A stretch of DNA of 64,000 bases, from NCBI RefSeq assembly GCF_000469155.1, contig NZ_AWXE01000004.1, forward strand, positions 496,001 through 560,000, in the 5' to 3' direction. The position numbers and the translations under genes are program-made. Below, piece by piece: positions 1 through 8,560 of the stretch (positions are counted from its first letter, which is position 1; every line of letters begins with the position of its first letter). The notes under the pieces are model-generated. The model did no database searches. It was not told the DNA's origin and saw nothing but the letters and a program-made list of their open reading frames with translations. The stretch comes from Candidatus Micropelagos thuwalensis (GTDB lineage: Bacteria > Pseudomonadota > Alphaproteobacteria > RS24).

Positions 1-337
1 TAATCGCCATGGTCTTTTCCCATAGCTCCTCGCCTTCTCCTTCGACACTATCCGGCCAGGAAATGCCGGCATTATTTACCAGGACATCAAACCCGCCCAT
101 CGCCGCTATTGCCGCCGATACGATATTTTGTGGCGCATCTGTTTCAGTAATATCTTGTTCCAGTGGCGTCACACCCTCAACATCTGTAAAATTTTGTGAG
201 ACCGCGCTATCGGGTAAATCCACAACCAATACTTGTGCCCCCTCGCGTGCATAAGCCAGCACAATGGCCTCACCAATGCCTGAAGCACCGCCCGTTACGA
301 TAGCTTTGCGACCTGATAATAATTGTCTGTCAGACAT
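1..337 (-). CDS. Short-chain dehydrogenase/reductase, N-terminal part (cut by window edge)
   Basis: This reading frame runs off the left edge, so only about 112 N-terminal residues are visible. The ATG at 335-337 is preceded on its strand by a strong AGGAGGGT ribosome site. The translation shows the Rossmann glycine motif TGGASGIG near residues 15-22, an acidic residue after the second strand (VVDLP), and the NNAG motif near residue 90, all typical of classical SDRs that oxidise or reduce alcohols and ketones with NAD(P). The catalytic Ser/Tyr/Lys region lies outside the window. It would be one of twelve SDRs in this region and presumably works in the same degradation pathway. Substrate unknown. 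Confidence 0.9.
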   Translation of the reverse strand, partial: MSDRQLLSGRKAIVTGGASGIGEAIVLAYAREGAQVLVVDLPDSAVSQNFTDVEGVTPLEQDITETDAPQNIVSAAIAAMGGFDVLVNNAGISWPDSVEGEGEELWEKTMAI

Positions 338-413
338 AGAACCCTCCTATAGTAAGCACTTAAAATTAGTCTATCTGTATGAACAGATTTTCATAGCTAC
401 TTTTCTTTACAGT

Positions 414-449
414 ATAAAAAAAGGCCGGCTTCAAAAGAAACCGGCCTTT
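414..449 (-). terminator. Rho-independent terminator downstream of TonB receptor 1
   Basis: A GC-rich hairpin has arms AAAGGCCGG (420-428) and CCGGCCTTT (441-449). On the minus strand it is followed by a run of seven T residues. It lies 20 bases beyond the stop codon of the receptor gene and separates it from the partial SDR downstream. Confidence 0.85.
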
Positions 450-468
450 AAATTTGTATAAACTAACT

Positions 469-2922
469 TTAGAAGTCGAACGTCATTTCAACACCAGCTG
501 TACGTGGTGGGCCATATTGTGAGAACACCCACAATGTAGCAACCGGCTGTGATGAAACGCGGTAGCGCTCATCAGTAGCATTTTTTACAAATGCACGGAC
601 GCTGTAGTTATTGCTGTTGTCAATCAACGCATAGGACACATCAATCAGCGTTTTGCTTTCAAGAACAGTGTCATAAGCTTCACCGAGATCAGAGTAGTTA
701 TTGACTTGATCATCTTCGTGGAAGATTGTCATCACAGCTTGACCAGTAATATCACCATAGTCCTGCTCATAAGAGACTTGCAGAGCAGCCTGGACTTCAG
801 GTGTTCTGGTCAATGGACGGTCGGAGAAGTCAACATCGATTGTGCCGTCAAAATTGGTGTCGGCCTCAAACTTGTCAAAATCACCATCCTGTAGTGATAA
901 ATTACCCTGAATTGTTAAACCCGGAACCTTGGCAGGTACAAAGGTAAACTCAGTTTCAATACCATTCACAGTAGCTTCAGCAGCGTTGAAGAAGCGTGTT
1001 TCCTGATCGTTCCCAAAAGTCGCTGCAATCTGACGCTGAGCATCTGTGTACTCGACATTAAATGCGGCGACATTTAAACGAAGCTGATTATCAAAGAGGT
1101 CCGATTTCAAACCAATTTCAATTGAGTCAGCATATTCAGGGTTAGTAGGTGCAATATTGGCCGCACTCAATGCAGCAACTGTGCCTGTTTGGTCGTTAAA
1201 CGCACCTGACTTAAAGCCTCTGGCATATGTGATGTATGAGAATACATCGTCAGATACTTGATAAGATGCTGTGAAACGATAGCTATCTTCTTCCCAAGTT
1301 TGATCAGTCCCAAGAACACCAGCAGAATATGTCGTGAAGTCAGCAGCAGCCAAAGGTCCGCCAATTGTTGCAGCCGTCAAGTTAACATCAAACCCACCTG
1401 TAAGAGATTGAAAAGGTACTCGATTACGACCGATCCAAGCTTTATCTTCTTCTGTGTAACGGAAACCACCACTAAGTGAGAGTCTGTCGCTCACATCATA
1501 AGTGGCATCAATAAATACAGCCTGAGCTTCCTGCTGCTGAGCACTACAGAGTACAAGTGGCGTATTGTTATATGTACCAGGGAATGGAGGTGCACCACCA
1601 ACATTTGCAAAGTAATCAAGGAAACCAAGTATTTGTGTCACACAGAAAGTTGTATCGTCTTCCTGCATAAATATACCAGTAACATATTCAAGATTACCCC
1701 CGAGATCAGAGGCGTAACGCAACTCATATTGGGTTGTTTCACGAACATCTGCTCGGTTTGCATCAAATAAGGAAAGTGTACCATTCACACCTGTATAAGT
1801 ACTAGGTAGAAGTGAATCTTGTTCTCTTTTTCCAGCCATGAAGAACACATTACCTTTGTCCATAGCGTATTCAAGGTTGAGATAGAGACCATCAACATCA
1901 ACTTGGTGACCCTGAGACATATTCAATAGATTATCATCTCTGTCAGTAGATGCCGCATTGTTCAAAGGATCACCTGGCTGAACTGGTGCATTAAAAATTC
2001 CTCCCGCCCATGCAAAACGAGTAAGCCCTGTTGCAGGGTCTATATCGGCAGGTGTATCATTTACTGATGGGACTGCATCTGAATTGTCTCGAATAATTTC
2101 ATATTGTAGTAAAGCAGTAAGTTTGTCGGTTGCTTCGTAAAGAACTTTGAAACGCCCAGAGAAAACATCTTCACCACCCAGATCACGACCGTCACCGGTT
2201 GAACCATCAGCAGGTGGGAATGAACTGAATAATAGTGTATTTGGATCAATTGCAGGGGCATCCATCAAAAGCCCTCCGGCTTTATAATAACCATCAGACT
2301 CTGCAAAAAGACCGGAAGCACGAATAGCAATTTTATCGGTTATTGGTAAATTAACTGCAGCACGAATTTCTTGGCGGCCAAAATCAGCAAGGAGAACATT
2401 AAATTTGGCATTTGCTTCATCTAAATCTGGACGCTTAGTTCTAAGTGTAACCATACCCGCTGTTGTATTTTTACCAAATAGTGTACCCTGAGGACCGCGT
2501 AACACTTCAACCTGCTCAATGTCAAAGACATCTAGAAGTTGTGTCTGAACATGCGGGACGATAAAGTCATCAATCGCGACACCAACTTGTGGGTCTGAAT
2601 AAACAATAATATCTGTTTGACCAGCACCGCGCATTGAGAAACCTGCAGCATTGAATCCAGTAATTTTAGCAGCTGAAAAGTTTGGTGCTAACACAGCAAC
2701 ATCACCAATATCTCTAGCAATTAGTGAATTCACATCTTCAGCCTGAATAGCTGAAACTGCAATTGGCGTTGACTGCAGATTTGTTTCACGTTTAGACGCA
2801 CGCACAATGACCTCATCAATCTGTGCGAAAGCACCAGATGAAACAAAGACGGACATGCCAACGAAAAATGATGTCAGAAGACGTGGTGATTTAGCACCGA
2901 GTATTTTCTGAACAAGTAGCAT
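469..2922 (-). CDS. TonB-dependent outer-membrane receptor 1
   Basis: An 817-residue TonB-dependent receptor of the large family annotated in marine bacteria as FecA/CirA-like or 'pesticin receptor-like'. I start it at the ATG at 2920-2922, because GGAGGAA lies just upstream; an in-frame ATG 14 codons earlier lacks such a site. The N-terminus has a signal peptide ending near AFAQ, followed by a TonB-box-like stretch (IDEVIVRASKR). The plug domain contains the LRGPQGTLFGKNTTAG motif, and the protein ends in an aromatic residue (TFDF) as expected for a beta-barrel. It would import a bulky or hydrophobic substrate across the outer membrane using TonB energy. Its place at the edge of a catabolic island suggests it takes up the pathway substrate, but the ligand cannot be read from sequence. 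Confidence 0.93.
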   Translation of the reverse strand: MLLVQKILGAKSPRLLTSFFVGMSVFVSSGAFAQIDEVIVRASKRETNLQSTPIAVSAIQAEDVNSLIARDIGDVAVLAPNFSAAKITGFNAAGFSMRGAGQTDIIVYSDPQVGVAIDDFIVPHVQTQLLDVFDIEQVEVLRGPQGTLFGKNTTAGMVTLRTKRPDLDEANAKFNVLLADFGRQEIRAAVNLPITDKIAIRASGLFAESDGYYKAGGLLMDAPAIDPNTLLFSSFPPADGSTGDGRDLGGEDVFSGRFKVLYEATDKLTALLQYEIIRDNSDAVPSVNDTPADIDPATGLTRFAWAGGIFNAPVQPGDPLNNAASTDRDDNLLNMSQGHQVDVDGLYLNLEYAMDKGNVFFMAGKREQDSLLPSTYTGVNGTLSLFDANRADVRETTQYELRYASDLGGNLEYVTGIFMQEDDTTFCVTQILGFLDYFANVGGAPPFPGTYNNTPLVLCSAQQQEAQAVFIDATYDVSDRLSLSGGFRYTEEDKAWIGRNRVPFQSLTGGFDVNLTAATIGGPLAAADFTTYSAGVLGTDQTWEEDSYRFTASYQVSDDVFSYITYARGFKSGAFNDQTGTVAALSAANIAPTNPEYADSIEIGLKSDLFDNQLRLNVAAFNVEYTDAQRQIAATFGNDQETRFFNAAEATVNGIETEFTFVPAKVPGLTIQGNLSLQDGDFDKFEADTNFDGTIDVDFSDRPLTRTPEVQAALQVSYEQDYGDITGQAVMTIFHEDDQVNNYSDLGEAYDTVLESKTLIDVSYALIDNSNNYSVRAFVKNATDERYRVSSQPVATLWVFSQYGPPRTAGVEMTFDF

Positions 2923-3108
2923 TTCTTCCTCCAAAAAAGGTTTTATCGGAATATGAAAATACACACCCCAAATATTAATTAAATAAAAGACCTACGACCG
3001 ATTATCATACGAAGCGATAAGTCTGGACTATAGCCTATGACAAAATCTAACCTCTAAGTCCTCTGTTTTAAATAGTTTTATGTCCTGACAGAGTTGTTGA
3101 AATCTTTA

Positions 3109-3124
3109 GTTGTAATTTTACAAC
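3109..3124. promoter_or_regulatory. Inverted repeat in divergent promoter region
   Basis: GTTGTAA-TT-TTACAAC is a perfect 7-base dyad with a 2-base centre. It lies in the 283-base gap between TonB receptor 1 and the ABM gene pair, which diverge from each other. Its position about 80 bases before the ABM start fits an operator, but no regulator is assigned. Confidence 0.4.
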
Positions 3125-3205
3125 AGTTGTCGCCTTGCTCTATTTAACTTATCGTGTGACGAGGATGTTGTCTAAAATATACATAGGTATTTCGGAGGGT
3201 TTATC

Positions 3206-3496
3206 ATGGCACACACATTTATCGCGCGCATGAAGGTTTTTCCTGACAAGGTAGATCAATTTATCGACACATGCGAGCGCATGGAAAAGGCCGTCGCCGA
3301 ACATGAACCAAACTGTCTGATGTACAAGTTTTTCCGCCTAAGAGAAGAAAACAGCTTTGCCGTCATCGAAAGTTTCAAAACTGAAGCGGATGATCAGGCA
3401 CATCAGGAAACTGAACATTTTAAAGAAATCGCAGCTGATATGATTCCCTGTCTCGACGGAGGCTATGAGCGCGAATACCTTGATCCGCTTACTTGA
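3206..3496 (+). CDS. Small ABM-fold protein (antibiotic biosynthesis monooxygenase / quinol monooxygenase-like)
   Basis: A 96-residue protein beginning MAHTFIARMKV, with a clear GGAGGG site before the ATG. Its length and pattern (an N-terminal strand, a helix containing ERMEKAVAEHEPNCLMYKFF, then AVIESFKTEADDQAH) match the dimeric ferredoxin-like ABM fold. Members are cofactor-free monooxygenases on quinol-like substrates or small-molecule isomerases, and many have no known role. It is followed 11 bases later by a second ABM-like gene, so the two may form a heterodimer. In this context it may act on an oxidised ring intermediate, which is inference. Confidence 0.8.
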   Translation: MAHTFIARMKVFPDKVDQFIDTCERMEKAVAEHEPNCLMYKFFRLREENSFAVIESFKTEADDQAHQETEHFKEIAADMIPCLDGGYEREYLDPLT

Positions 3497-3507
3497 TAGG
3501 AAAAGAC

Positions 3508-3825
3508 ATGACAGCCTTTCTTGCTAAACTTGTAATTGACCCCGCCAAACGGGAGAAATTTGAAAACGCACAAACTGAATTGCGCGACCTTACCTATGCT
3601 CATGAGCCTGAAACCCCTGTTTACGAGCTTATCAAGTCGCGCGATGACCCGAACACTTATTACTGCGTCGCCACTTTCACGGATGAATCAGCCTTTGAGT
3701 ATCACATGGCGACTGACTTTCACGACCGTATTGTTCCAGATATTGTTGATTGTCTGGCGGAGGAAATGGATTTGAGTTTCTACGATATTATCGGCGACCC
3801 GAAAAAGGGCCTCAGCCGACCTTAA
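3508..3825 (+). CDS. Second small ABM-fold protein
   Basis: A 105-residue protein. I start it at the ATG at 3508, which has AGGAAAAG just upstream; a TTG five codons earlier overlaps the preceding stop and is less likely. The sequence MTAFLAKLVIDPAKREKFENA, then HEPETPVYELIKSRDDPNTYYCVATFTDESAFEYHM, follows the same strand-helix-strand pattern as the gene before it. The two proteins are diverged, sharing mainly the HEP..-Y motif and the fold. Co-transcription with the first copy is nearly certain from the spacing. The function is unknown beyond the fold; a heteromeric ABM enzyme is possible. Confidence 0.78.
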   Translation: MTAFLAKLVIDPAKREKFENAQTELRDLTYAHEPETPVYELIKSRDDPNTYYCVATFTDESAFEYHMATDFHDRIVPDIVDCLAEEMDLSFYDIIGDPKKGLSRP

Positions 3826-3865
3826 GTCACTGTACCCGACGAATATCACTATTTAATATTTAATT

Positions 3866-4405
3866 TTAAAAAAGCTCTGCAGCACTGCGGATAGGATTAG
3901 AGCCATCCCAGTTCTCTGCTGCTTTGCGAAGATTGCTGAAATAATTATTGATAAAGGGTTGGTTTTCTAGCACCTCAACCATGCATCCCATTTTGCTTGA
4001 CGTATCGACATAACAAAAATCCATCGGCCCCATAGCGCCGTTAAAGGCAATCTCAAAACCCATATCGGTGTAACGCGCCACTTCCTTTTCATAATCCTCC
4101 GCAATAATACCAACATGGTGGAAGCCTTCCTCACCCGCCGCGAACATATCGCGGTAGCATGACGGGCTATCACAATTTTGCTGAATAAATTCAACGTGAA
4201 TATCGCCCGTCTGACAGACCGCAACACTGAAATCCACCTCTTGCGGCTTACCTCTATAATGTGGATCGGTAATATTAATATCTTCCAGCAAGAAAAACGG
4301 GCCGATACCAAAAGTCTCCTGCCAGTCCTTGGCGGTTTCACGAATATCGCGGACAACATAGGCCATCTGAATGATTGTATGATTCATTAGCGGCTGGGGA
4401 AACAT
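3866..4405 (-). CDS. VOC (glyoxalase/dioxygenase-fold) family protein
   Basis: A 179-residue single-chain VOC protein made of two beta-alpha-beta-beta-beta modules. The first opens with NHTIIQMAYVVRDI and reaches IHVEFIQQ; the second has FHHVGIIAEDYE and ends GCMVEVLE. The His and Glu residues in these motifs are candidates for the metal ligands of the family. Members include epimerases, lyases and extradiol ring-cleavage dioxygenases. It is shorter than a typical extradiol dioxygenase (about 290 residues), so an epimerase- or lyase-type role is more likely. It is the last gene of a minus-strand operon behind a Rieske oxygenase and two SDRs, 23 bases after the oxygenase stop. It is the only candidate in the window even related to ring-cleavage enzymes. 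Confidence 0.82.
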   Translation of the reverse strand: MFPQPLMNHTIIQMAYVVRDIRETAKDWQETFGIGPFFLLEDINITDPHYRGKPQEVDFSVAVCQTGDIHVEFIQQNCDSPSCYRDMFAAGEEGFHHVGIIAEDYEKEVARYTDMGFEIAFNGAMGPMDFCYVDTSSKMGCMVEVLENQPFINNYFSNLRKAAENWDGSNPIRSAAELF

Positions 4406-4428
4406 GGTGAGACCTTACCTTTTCTAGA

Positions 4429-5808
4429 CTACTGTTTCTTGGTTTTTCTAGACGCTGTTTTTTTGCCTGAGGCAGCCTTCTTTGTAGCGTCAGGGTTCAA
4501 ATATTTTTCCAGCGTATCGTGGAAATGACGAATCCGCAGTTCCTGATCGCCAATCCAAAGACCTTCATATCCTTCGCTCTGCATACCCTTTTGCACAAAG
4601 GGAAGGTTATAAGCATCTTGATTGATCACCAGCCCAAGAGAGACTTCACCATATTTATATTGCTTGTGAATCGGGCGGCGATATTCTTCCTCGTCAAATT
4701 CCGCATCCGGCAATTCATACATATAATAATCGAACAGCATCTTATTCGGATCTTCAGGATGAGGACGCTGACGGAATAACATCAAATCATCCGCATGCAC
4801 ATTCATAGTGATATTCGGGAAAATCATATAATGATAATCATCTGTAAGCTGATCATCGTTCAAAGCTGAATAATCCTTACCCTGCGCCGGGCCATTTTCT
4901 CTCTTAAATTGCTGTACTGCGTGGCGAATATCGTGAACGGACCCTTCATATGAGGCGGGATCCATGCCCGCATCTTTCATCACCACCTTAATCGCTGGTG
5001 GAATTTCACCTGGCGCAACTACGCGAGGACTCAGCACACCAAAGGCAATCAGATACCGATTGTGACGCTCATAGCAGTCAATCTGAATATCAAGGTCATC
5101 AAGGTAATATAGTAATTGCTTATGAATGCCTTGAACATGGTAGCTTTCATTGAAAGCATCAACTGATGCCTTCCAATTACAATCCCACTCAACCGTGAGT
5201 GCTTTGGTCAACACCATGCGCTCAAAATGATACGGGTTGAGATGCTCCGGAATAATACCGAGATAATCCAATAACGGTTCGACATCCTGATTAAGACTGA
5301 ACCAGACAAATGACCCCCAGCTATCGCATGGGAGTTCAGTCAAACCACCACAGGGCGGCGCACCTTGCGGGAACGTCTCGAGGTCAGGAATATCCATAAA
5401 GCTGCCATTAATGGCATATTCCCAATCGTGATATTTACACTTGAAAGACGTCGCCGCTTCCAGCGGTTTTTCAAAACTGTGAACAAGACGATTACCCCTG
5501 TGATGACAGACATTATAAAATGCCTTCACAGAGTTATCTTTCTGGCGAACCAACAAAATTGACTCATTACCAATCTCAGTCACATAGTGGTCGCCGGGTT
5601 CGGGCAAATCCTCATCCCGACAAGCCATAAGCCAGACTTTGCTCCACATATGCTCCCATTCTTGGGCCATATAATCTGGGCTGACATAGCGCTCTTTTGG
5701 AATGAGCGCCGAGCCGAGAGCAGGTTTTGGTGCAACCTCAACCGGCGTGCCATATTTGCCTTGCTTCTTGGTAGTACGCTGAATTTTTTGCTGACGACGA
5801 ACTTTCAT
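4429..5808 (-). CDS. Rieske non-heme iron oxygenase alpha subunit (A)
   Basis: A 459-residue aromatic-ring-hydroxylating-type oxygenase. The Rieske cluster ligands are C101/H103 (CHHRG) and C124/H127 (CKYHDW). The mononuclear iron site shows NESYHVQGIH with H224 and H229. The enzyme would insert oxygen into a hydrophobic substrate using electrons from a separate reductase, none of which is encoded nearby. I start at the ATG at 5806-5808, one base after the upstream SDR stop, implying translational coupling; a longer in-frame start would overlap the SDR. Oddities are the Lys/Arg-rich N-terminus and a Lys-rich C-terminal tail (KKAASGKKTASRKTKKQ), which the other Rieske proteins here lack. Confidence 0.92.
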   Translation of the reverse strand: MKVRRQQKIQRTTKKQGKYGTPVEVAPKPALGSALIPKERYVSPDYMAQEWEHMWSKVWLMACRDEDLPEPGDHYVTEIGNESILLVRQKDNSVKAFYNVCHHRGNRLVHSFEKPLEAATSFKCKYHDWEYAINGSFMDIPDLETFPQGAPPCGGLTELPCDSWGSFVWFSLNQDVEPLLDYLGIIPEHLNPYHFERMVLTKALTVEWDCNWKASVDAFNESYHVQGIHKQLLYYLDDLDIQIDCYERHNRYLIAFGVLSPRVVAPGEIPPAIKVVMKDAGMDPASYEGSVHDIRHAVQQFKRENGPAQGKDYSALNDDQLTDDYHYMIFPNITMNVHADDLMLFRQRPHPEDPNKMLFDYYMYELPDAEFDEEEYRRPIHKQYKYGEVSLGLVINQDAYNLPFVQKGMQSEGYEGLWIGDQELRIRHFHDTLEKYLNPDATKKAASGKKTASRKTKKQ

Positions 5809-5809
5809 T

Positions 5810-6571
5810 TTAGAGCTGCACCCTTTTCGTGTAGCCGCCATCAACGACCAAATTAACACCTGTTACCCAGCTTGCGGCCTGGCTTGAGAGAAAGACAACG
5901 CAATTTGCGACTTCTTCTGGTGTGCCAAGACGTCCTAAGGCATGGGTTTTTTCCGTGATACCGTAGAATTTCTCATTTGAGATTTTAATCATATCCCACG
6001 CACCACCATCAAAATAAATGGGGCCGGGGGATACAACATTCACACGCACACCATTTTCACCATGCGCTTGTGATAATTGCTTAGCATAGGTAATAAGCGA
6101 CGCTTTCATCGCATTATAAGGTTGTGGCTCCATGAAAGTCTCAACGGCAGCTGTTGTACCAATCATGGTTATCGCGCCACCAGTCTCTTCCATAAGTGGC
6201 AAAACAGCTTCAACACCGCGAACGGTTCCAAGAACATCCACCTCAAAGTTTTTCCACCAATTACGTTCGCTATCATTACCGCCACCGGCAGAAACATTCG
6301 GGATAAAAACATCAACGCCGCCAAGCTCTTCAGCCATATCAGCGACCCATTTTTCGTAATCTTCTTTTTCTTTAATGTTACACGGCGCACCGACAATGCG
6401 TCCTTCAGCCATCAGGCTCATTTCCTTAACGGCTTGTTTAACGCTTTCCTCCGTCCGCGAACAAATAGCAACATTAGCGCCTTCAGCCGCAAACAGGTTG
6501 GCAATCCGCCGGCCAATACCAGCCGTTGAGCCAGTAATGAGAACGTTTTTATCTCTTAATCCCAAATCCAT
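5810..6571 (-). CDS. SDR oxidoreductase with atypical NVSA motif
   Basis: A 253-residue SDR with glycine motif TGSTAGIG near residues 13-20 and the YNAMK catalytic Tyr/Lys pair. Two classical positions differ: the NNAG motif reads NVSA, and the catalytic-Ser segment reads GTTAAVET, with Thr where Ser is usual. The closest relative in the window is the SDR at 30049, which also has NVSA and the same MDLGL start, GPI-F-GG segment and GGYTKRVQ ending. Ribosome site AGGATAGGA precedes the ATG. The gene is directly coupled to the downstream Rieske oxygenase, so it probably oxidises or reduces the oxygenase product. Substrate unknown. Confidence 0.9.
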   Translation of the reverse strand: MDLGLRDKNVLITGSTAGIGRRIANLFAAEGANVAICSRTEESVKQAVKEMSLMAEGRIVGAPCNIKEKEDYEKWVADMAEELGGVDVFIPNVSAGGGNDSERNWWKNFEVDVLGTVRGVEAVLPLMEETGGAITMIGTTAAVETFMEPQPYNAMKASLITYAKQLSQAHGENGVRVNVVSPGPIYFDGGAWDMIKISNEKFYGITEKTHALGRLGTPEEVANCVVFLSSQAASWVTGVNLVVDGGYTKRVQL

Positions 6572-6614
6572 ATTTTTTCCTATCCTAGTTATCCTTTAGC
6601 AGGACATTTATTAA

Positions 6615-7391
6615 CTATTGCACAATATCCGCAGGGCGAGCGAGAAGACCATTATCGACGATAAATTCACTACCTGTTAGGAAACGGGCATCATCTGAAG
6701 CTAAAAAGACCACCATTCGTGCCACATCCTCTGGACACCCAAGAGACTCCTGCGGAAGTATACCATCCTTCGGAATTTCCATCGGTGCTTCATCGCCGCG
6801 CCCTTGCACAGTTTGCACCATCGGCGTTTCAATCCCACTCGCATGAATTGAAACACATCTGACAGGTAGATTTGTCATCTGGCAATGTATCGCCATAGAT
6901 TTTGTCATGGAACGCACCGCACCTTTGGCAGCAGAATAAGCAAAGAAGGGGGGGTAACCAAGATGTGAGGCAGTAGACGACATGTTAATGATGGAGCCAT
7001 TTTTACTCTTTTTAAGCAAAGGGAGTGCCGATTGCATACCTAGAAAAACACCATCATTCATAATCGCATTTGTTTTCTTGAAATCTTCGTAAGTACAACT
7101 TTCAGGATCAGCGACAATCACAATACCGGCATTATTTACCAGCACATCCAAACCACCAAACTTTTCTTCAACAGTCGCAATGGCTGACGCCCATTCTTCG
7201 GGGCTACTGACATCAAGCTTAGCAAAAGCGGCATTCTCTCCAAGCGCATCGGCAGCTTTTTGCCCAGCCTCTACATTGATATCCGTAAGCAGAACGCGTG
7301 CACCTTCTTCAATGAGCATAGTTGCATCTGCAAGACCAAGCCCCATTGCCGCGCCGGTTACCAACGCGATTTTACCTTCCACTCGACCCAT
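6615..7391 (-). CDS. SDR oxidoreductase
   Basis: A 258-residue classical SDR. Motifs: TGAAMGLG (NAD-binding), D37-type acidic residue in LLTDI (NAD preference likely), NNAG, NMSS and YSAAK. I choose the second in-frame ATG (MGRVEGK) because AAGGGAG lies about six bases upstream of it, while the ATG two codons earlier abuts the site. It is the first gene of the minus-strand operon SDR, SDR, Rieske, VOC. It is probably an alcohol dehydrogenase acting on hydroxylated intermediates. Confidence 0.9.
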   Translation of the reverse strand: MGRVEGKIALVTGAAMGLGLADATMLIEEGARVLLTDINVEAGQKAADALGENAAFAKLDVSSPEEWASAIATVEEKFGGLDVLVNNAGIVIVADPESCTYEDFKKTNAIMNDGVFLGMQSALPLLKKSKNGSIINMSSTASHLGYPPFFAYSAAKGAVRSMTKSMAIHCQMTNLPVRCVSIHASGIETPMVQTVQGRGDEAPMEIPKDGILPQESLGCPEDVARMVVFLASDDARFLTGSEFIVDNGLLARPADIVQ

Positions 7392-7617
7392 ATTCATCTC
7401 CCTTAAAGATACTATTCAGACTGTAATTTTATTTAGCATAGCTCAAAATTTCGATAAGCCTAAACAGTGCAAATCGCCACAGATGCGTTATTTTTGCACA
7501 ATAGATAGTTGCTGAGAACATATATTTTTCTATAGTTTTGAGGAGTTTACCCATATGAAAATATGGTTATAGCAATGTCTGAAGGCGCTTCATCATCGAA
7601 CACGAAAGAACGAGATA

Positions 7618-8541
7618 TTGACTGATTTTATTTTGCACCATCATGATCCGTCCCCATATGGCGAAAAAATTCGCAAACTTTTTGGAGTGAAAGGCATGGC
7701 CTGGAAATCTGTTCAAGTATCCATGGTGATGCCCCGACCCGATATGACTGCCCTTACCGGCGGCTACCGACGTATACCCGTCATGCAAATTGGGGGGGAT
7801 GTTTTTTGCGATACGCTCATCATAGCCCGCATTATTGATATGTTGCACCCTTCGCCGTCGGTATTTCAATCCGGTCTAATGGCTAATCTCGCAATTCAAC
7901 AATGGAGTGATATGATGTTCCGTCCCGGTGCAGCTTTGTCGCTGTACGAAAATGCAGAATATCTGCCTGATGATGTCGTCACTGACCGAGCTGCCTATTT
8001 CACTTTTCTTGATTTTGAAAATTTTGCAGAAGATGCACCACATTTTCGCAGTCAGTTTATTACTTTTGCCAGCCAGCTTAATCACCAGCTTGCGGACGGA
8101 CGCGCATTTCTGTTCGGCGATAATGCAGAATGGGGGGATATTAATGCCTATATGAATATCTGGATGGCTGGGGGAAACATCCCCTCCAGCGAGGACTTTC
8201 TGGCTAAATTTCCCCATATTTCAGGATGGTATGACCGCATGGATAAGTTTGGATGTGGCGAACGTACCGATATCGGGTCGTCTGATGCCCTAGAAATTGC
8301 GGTTAAAGCACAAAATAATGCGGGTGGTTTCCGTCTCGGCACACATAAAGAGGACATGTCTGGATGTCAGCCGGGTGACCCTGTGACAATCCAACCTGAT
8401 GATTATGGCATTGTCCCTGTTGCAGGATTTCTTGAAATGGCCAATGATGAAGAAATAATTATACGTCGCACACAAATTGATGTCGGGGAAATATATTTGC
8501 ATTTCCCCCGCAAAGGTTTCCGTATCGAGAAGAGTGCATAG
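7618..8541 (+). CDS. Glutathione S-transferase family protein with C-terminal extension
   Basis: A 307-residue protein whose N-terminal part (ILHHHDPSPYGEKIRKLFG, then YRRIPVMQIGG and a DT-type segment) is a thioredoxin-like GST domain, followed by a helical C-terminal domain to about residue 215. About 70 extra residues at the end (GDPVTIQPDDYGIVP...IYLHFPRKGF) look like a small beta-rich domain. The start is TTG at 7618; no ATG is available in frame, and the sequence begins exactly where GST domains normally begin. A 16-codon ATG frame at 7575 overlaps this start and may couple translation. It lies 19 bases before a Rieske gene, so it may process its product or detoxify epoxides or quinones. 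Confidence 0.83.
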   Translation: MTDFILHHHDPSPYGEKIRKLFGVKGMAWKSVQVSMVMPRPDMTALTGGYRRIPVMQIGGDVFCDTLIIARIIDMLHPSPSVFQSGLMANLAIQQWSDMMFRPGAALSLYENAEYLPDDVVTDRAAYFTFLDFENFAEDAPHFRSQFITFASQLNHQLADGRAFLFGDNAEWGDINAYMNIWMAGGNIPSSEDFLAKFPHISGWYDRMDKFGCGERTDIGSSDALEIAVKAQNNAGGFRLGTHKEDMSGCQPGDPVTIQPDDYGIVPVAGFLEMANDEEIIIRRTQIDVGEIYLHFPRKGFRIEKSA

Positions 8542-8560
8542 TTTATTTTGGGAGATTGGA

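Noticed and set aside
3866-4405. Extradiol ring-cleavage dioxygenase
   Set aside because: The VOC fold is shared, but 179 residues is short for the usual extradiol enzymes and the canonical three-ligand pattern is not clear, so only VOC family is called.
6077-6529. 150-codon open frame on the plus strand
   Set aside because: It lies wholly antisense to an SDR with intact motifs, has no ribosome site, and its translation has no recognisable domain.
7575-7625. 16-codon ATG frame before the GST
   Set aside because: It has no recognisable content. I considered it as an N-terminal GST extension lost by frameshift, but the GST domain already begins naturally at the TTG start. It could act as a leader, so it is noted only under the GST entry.
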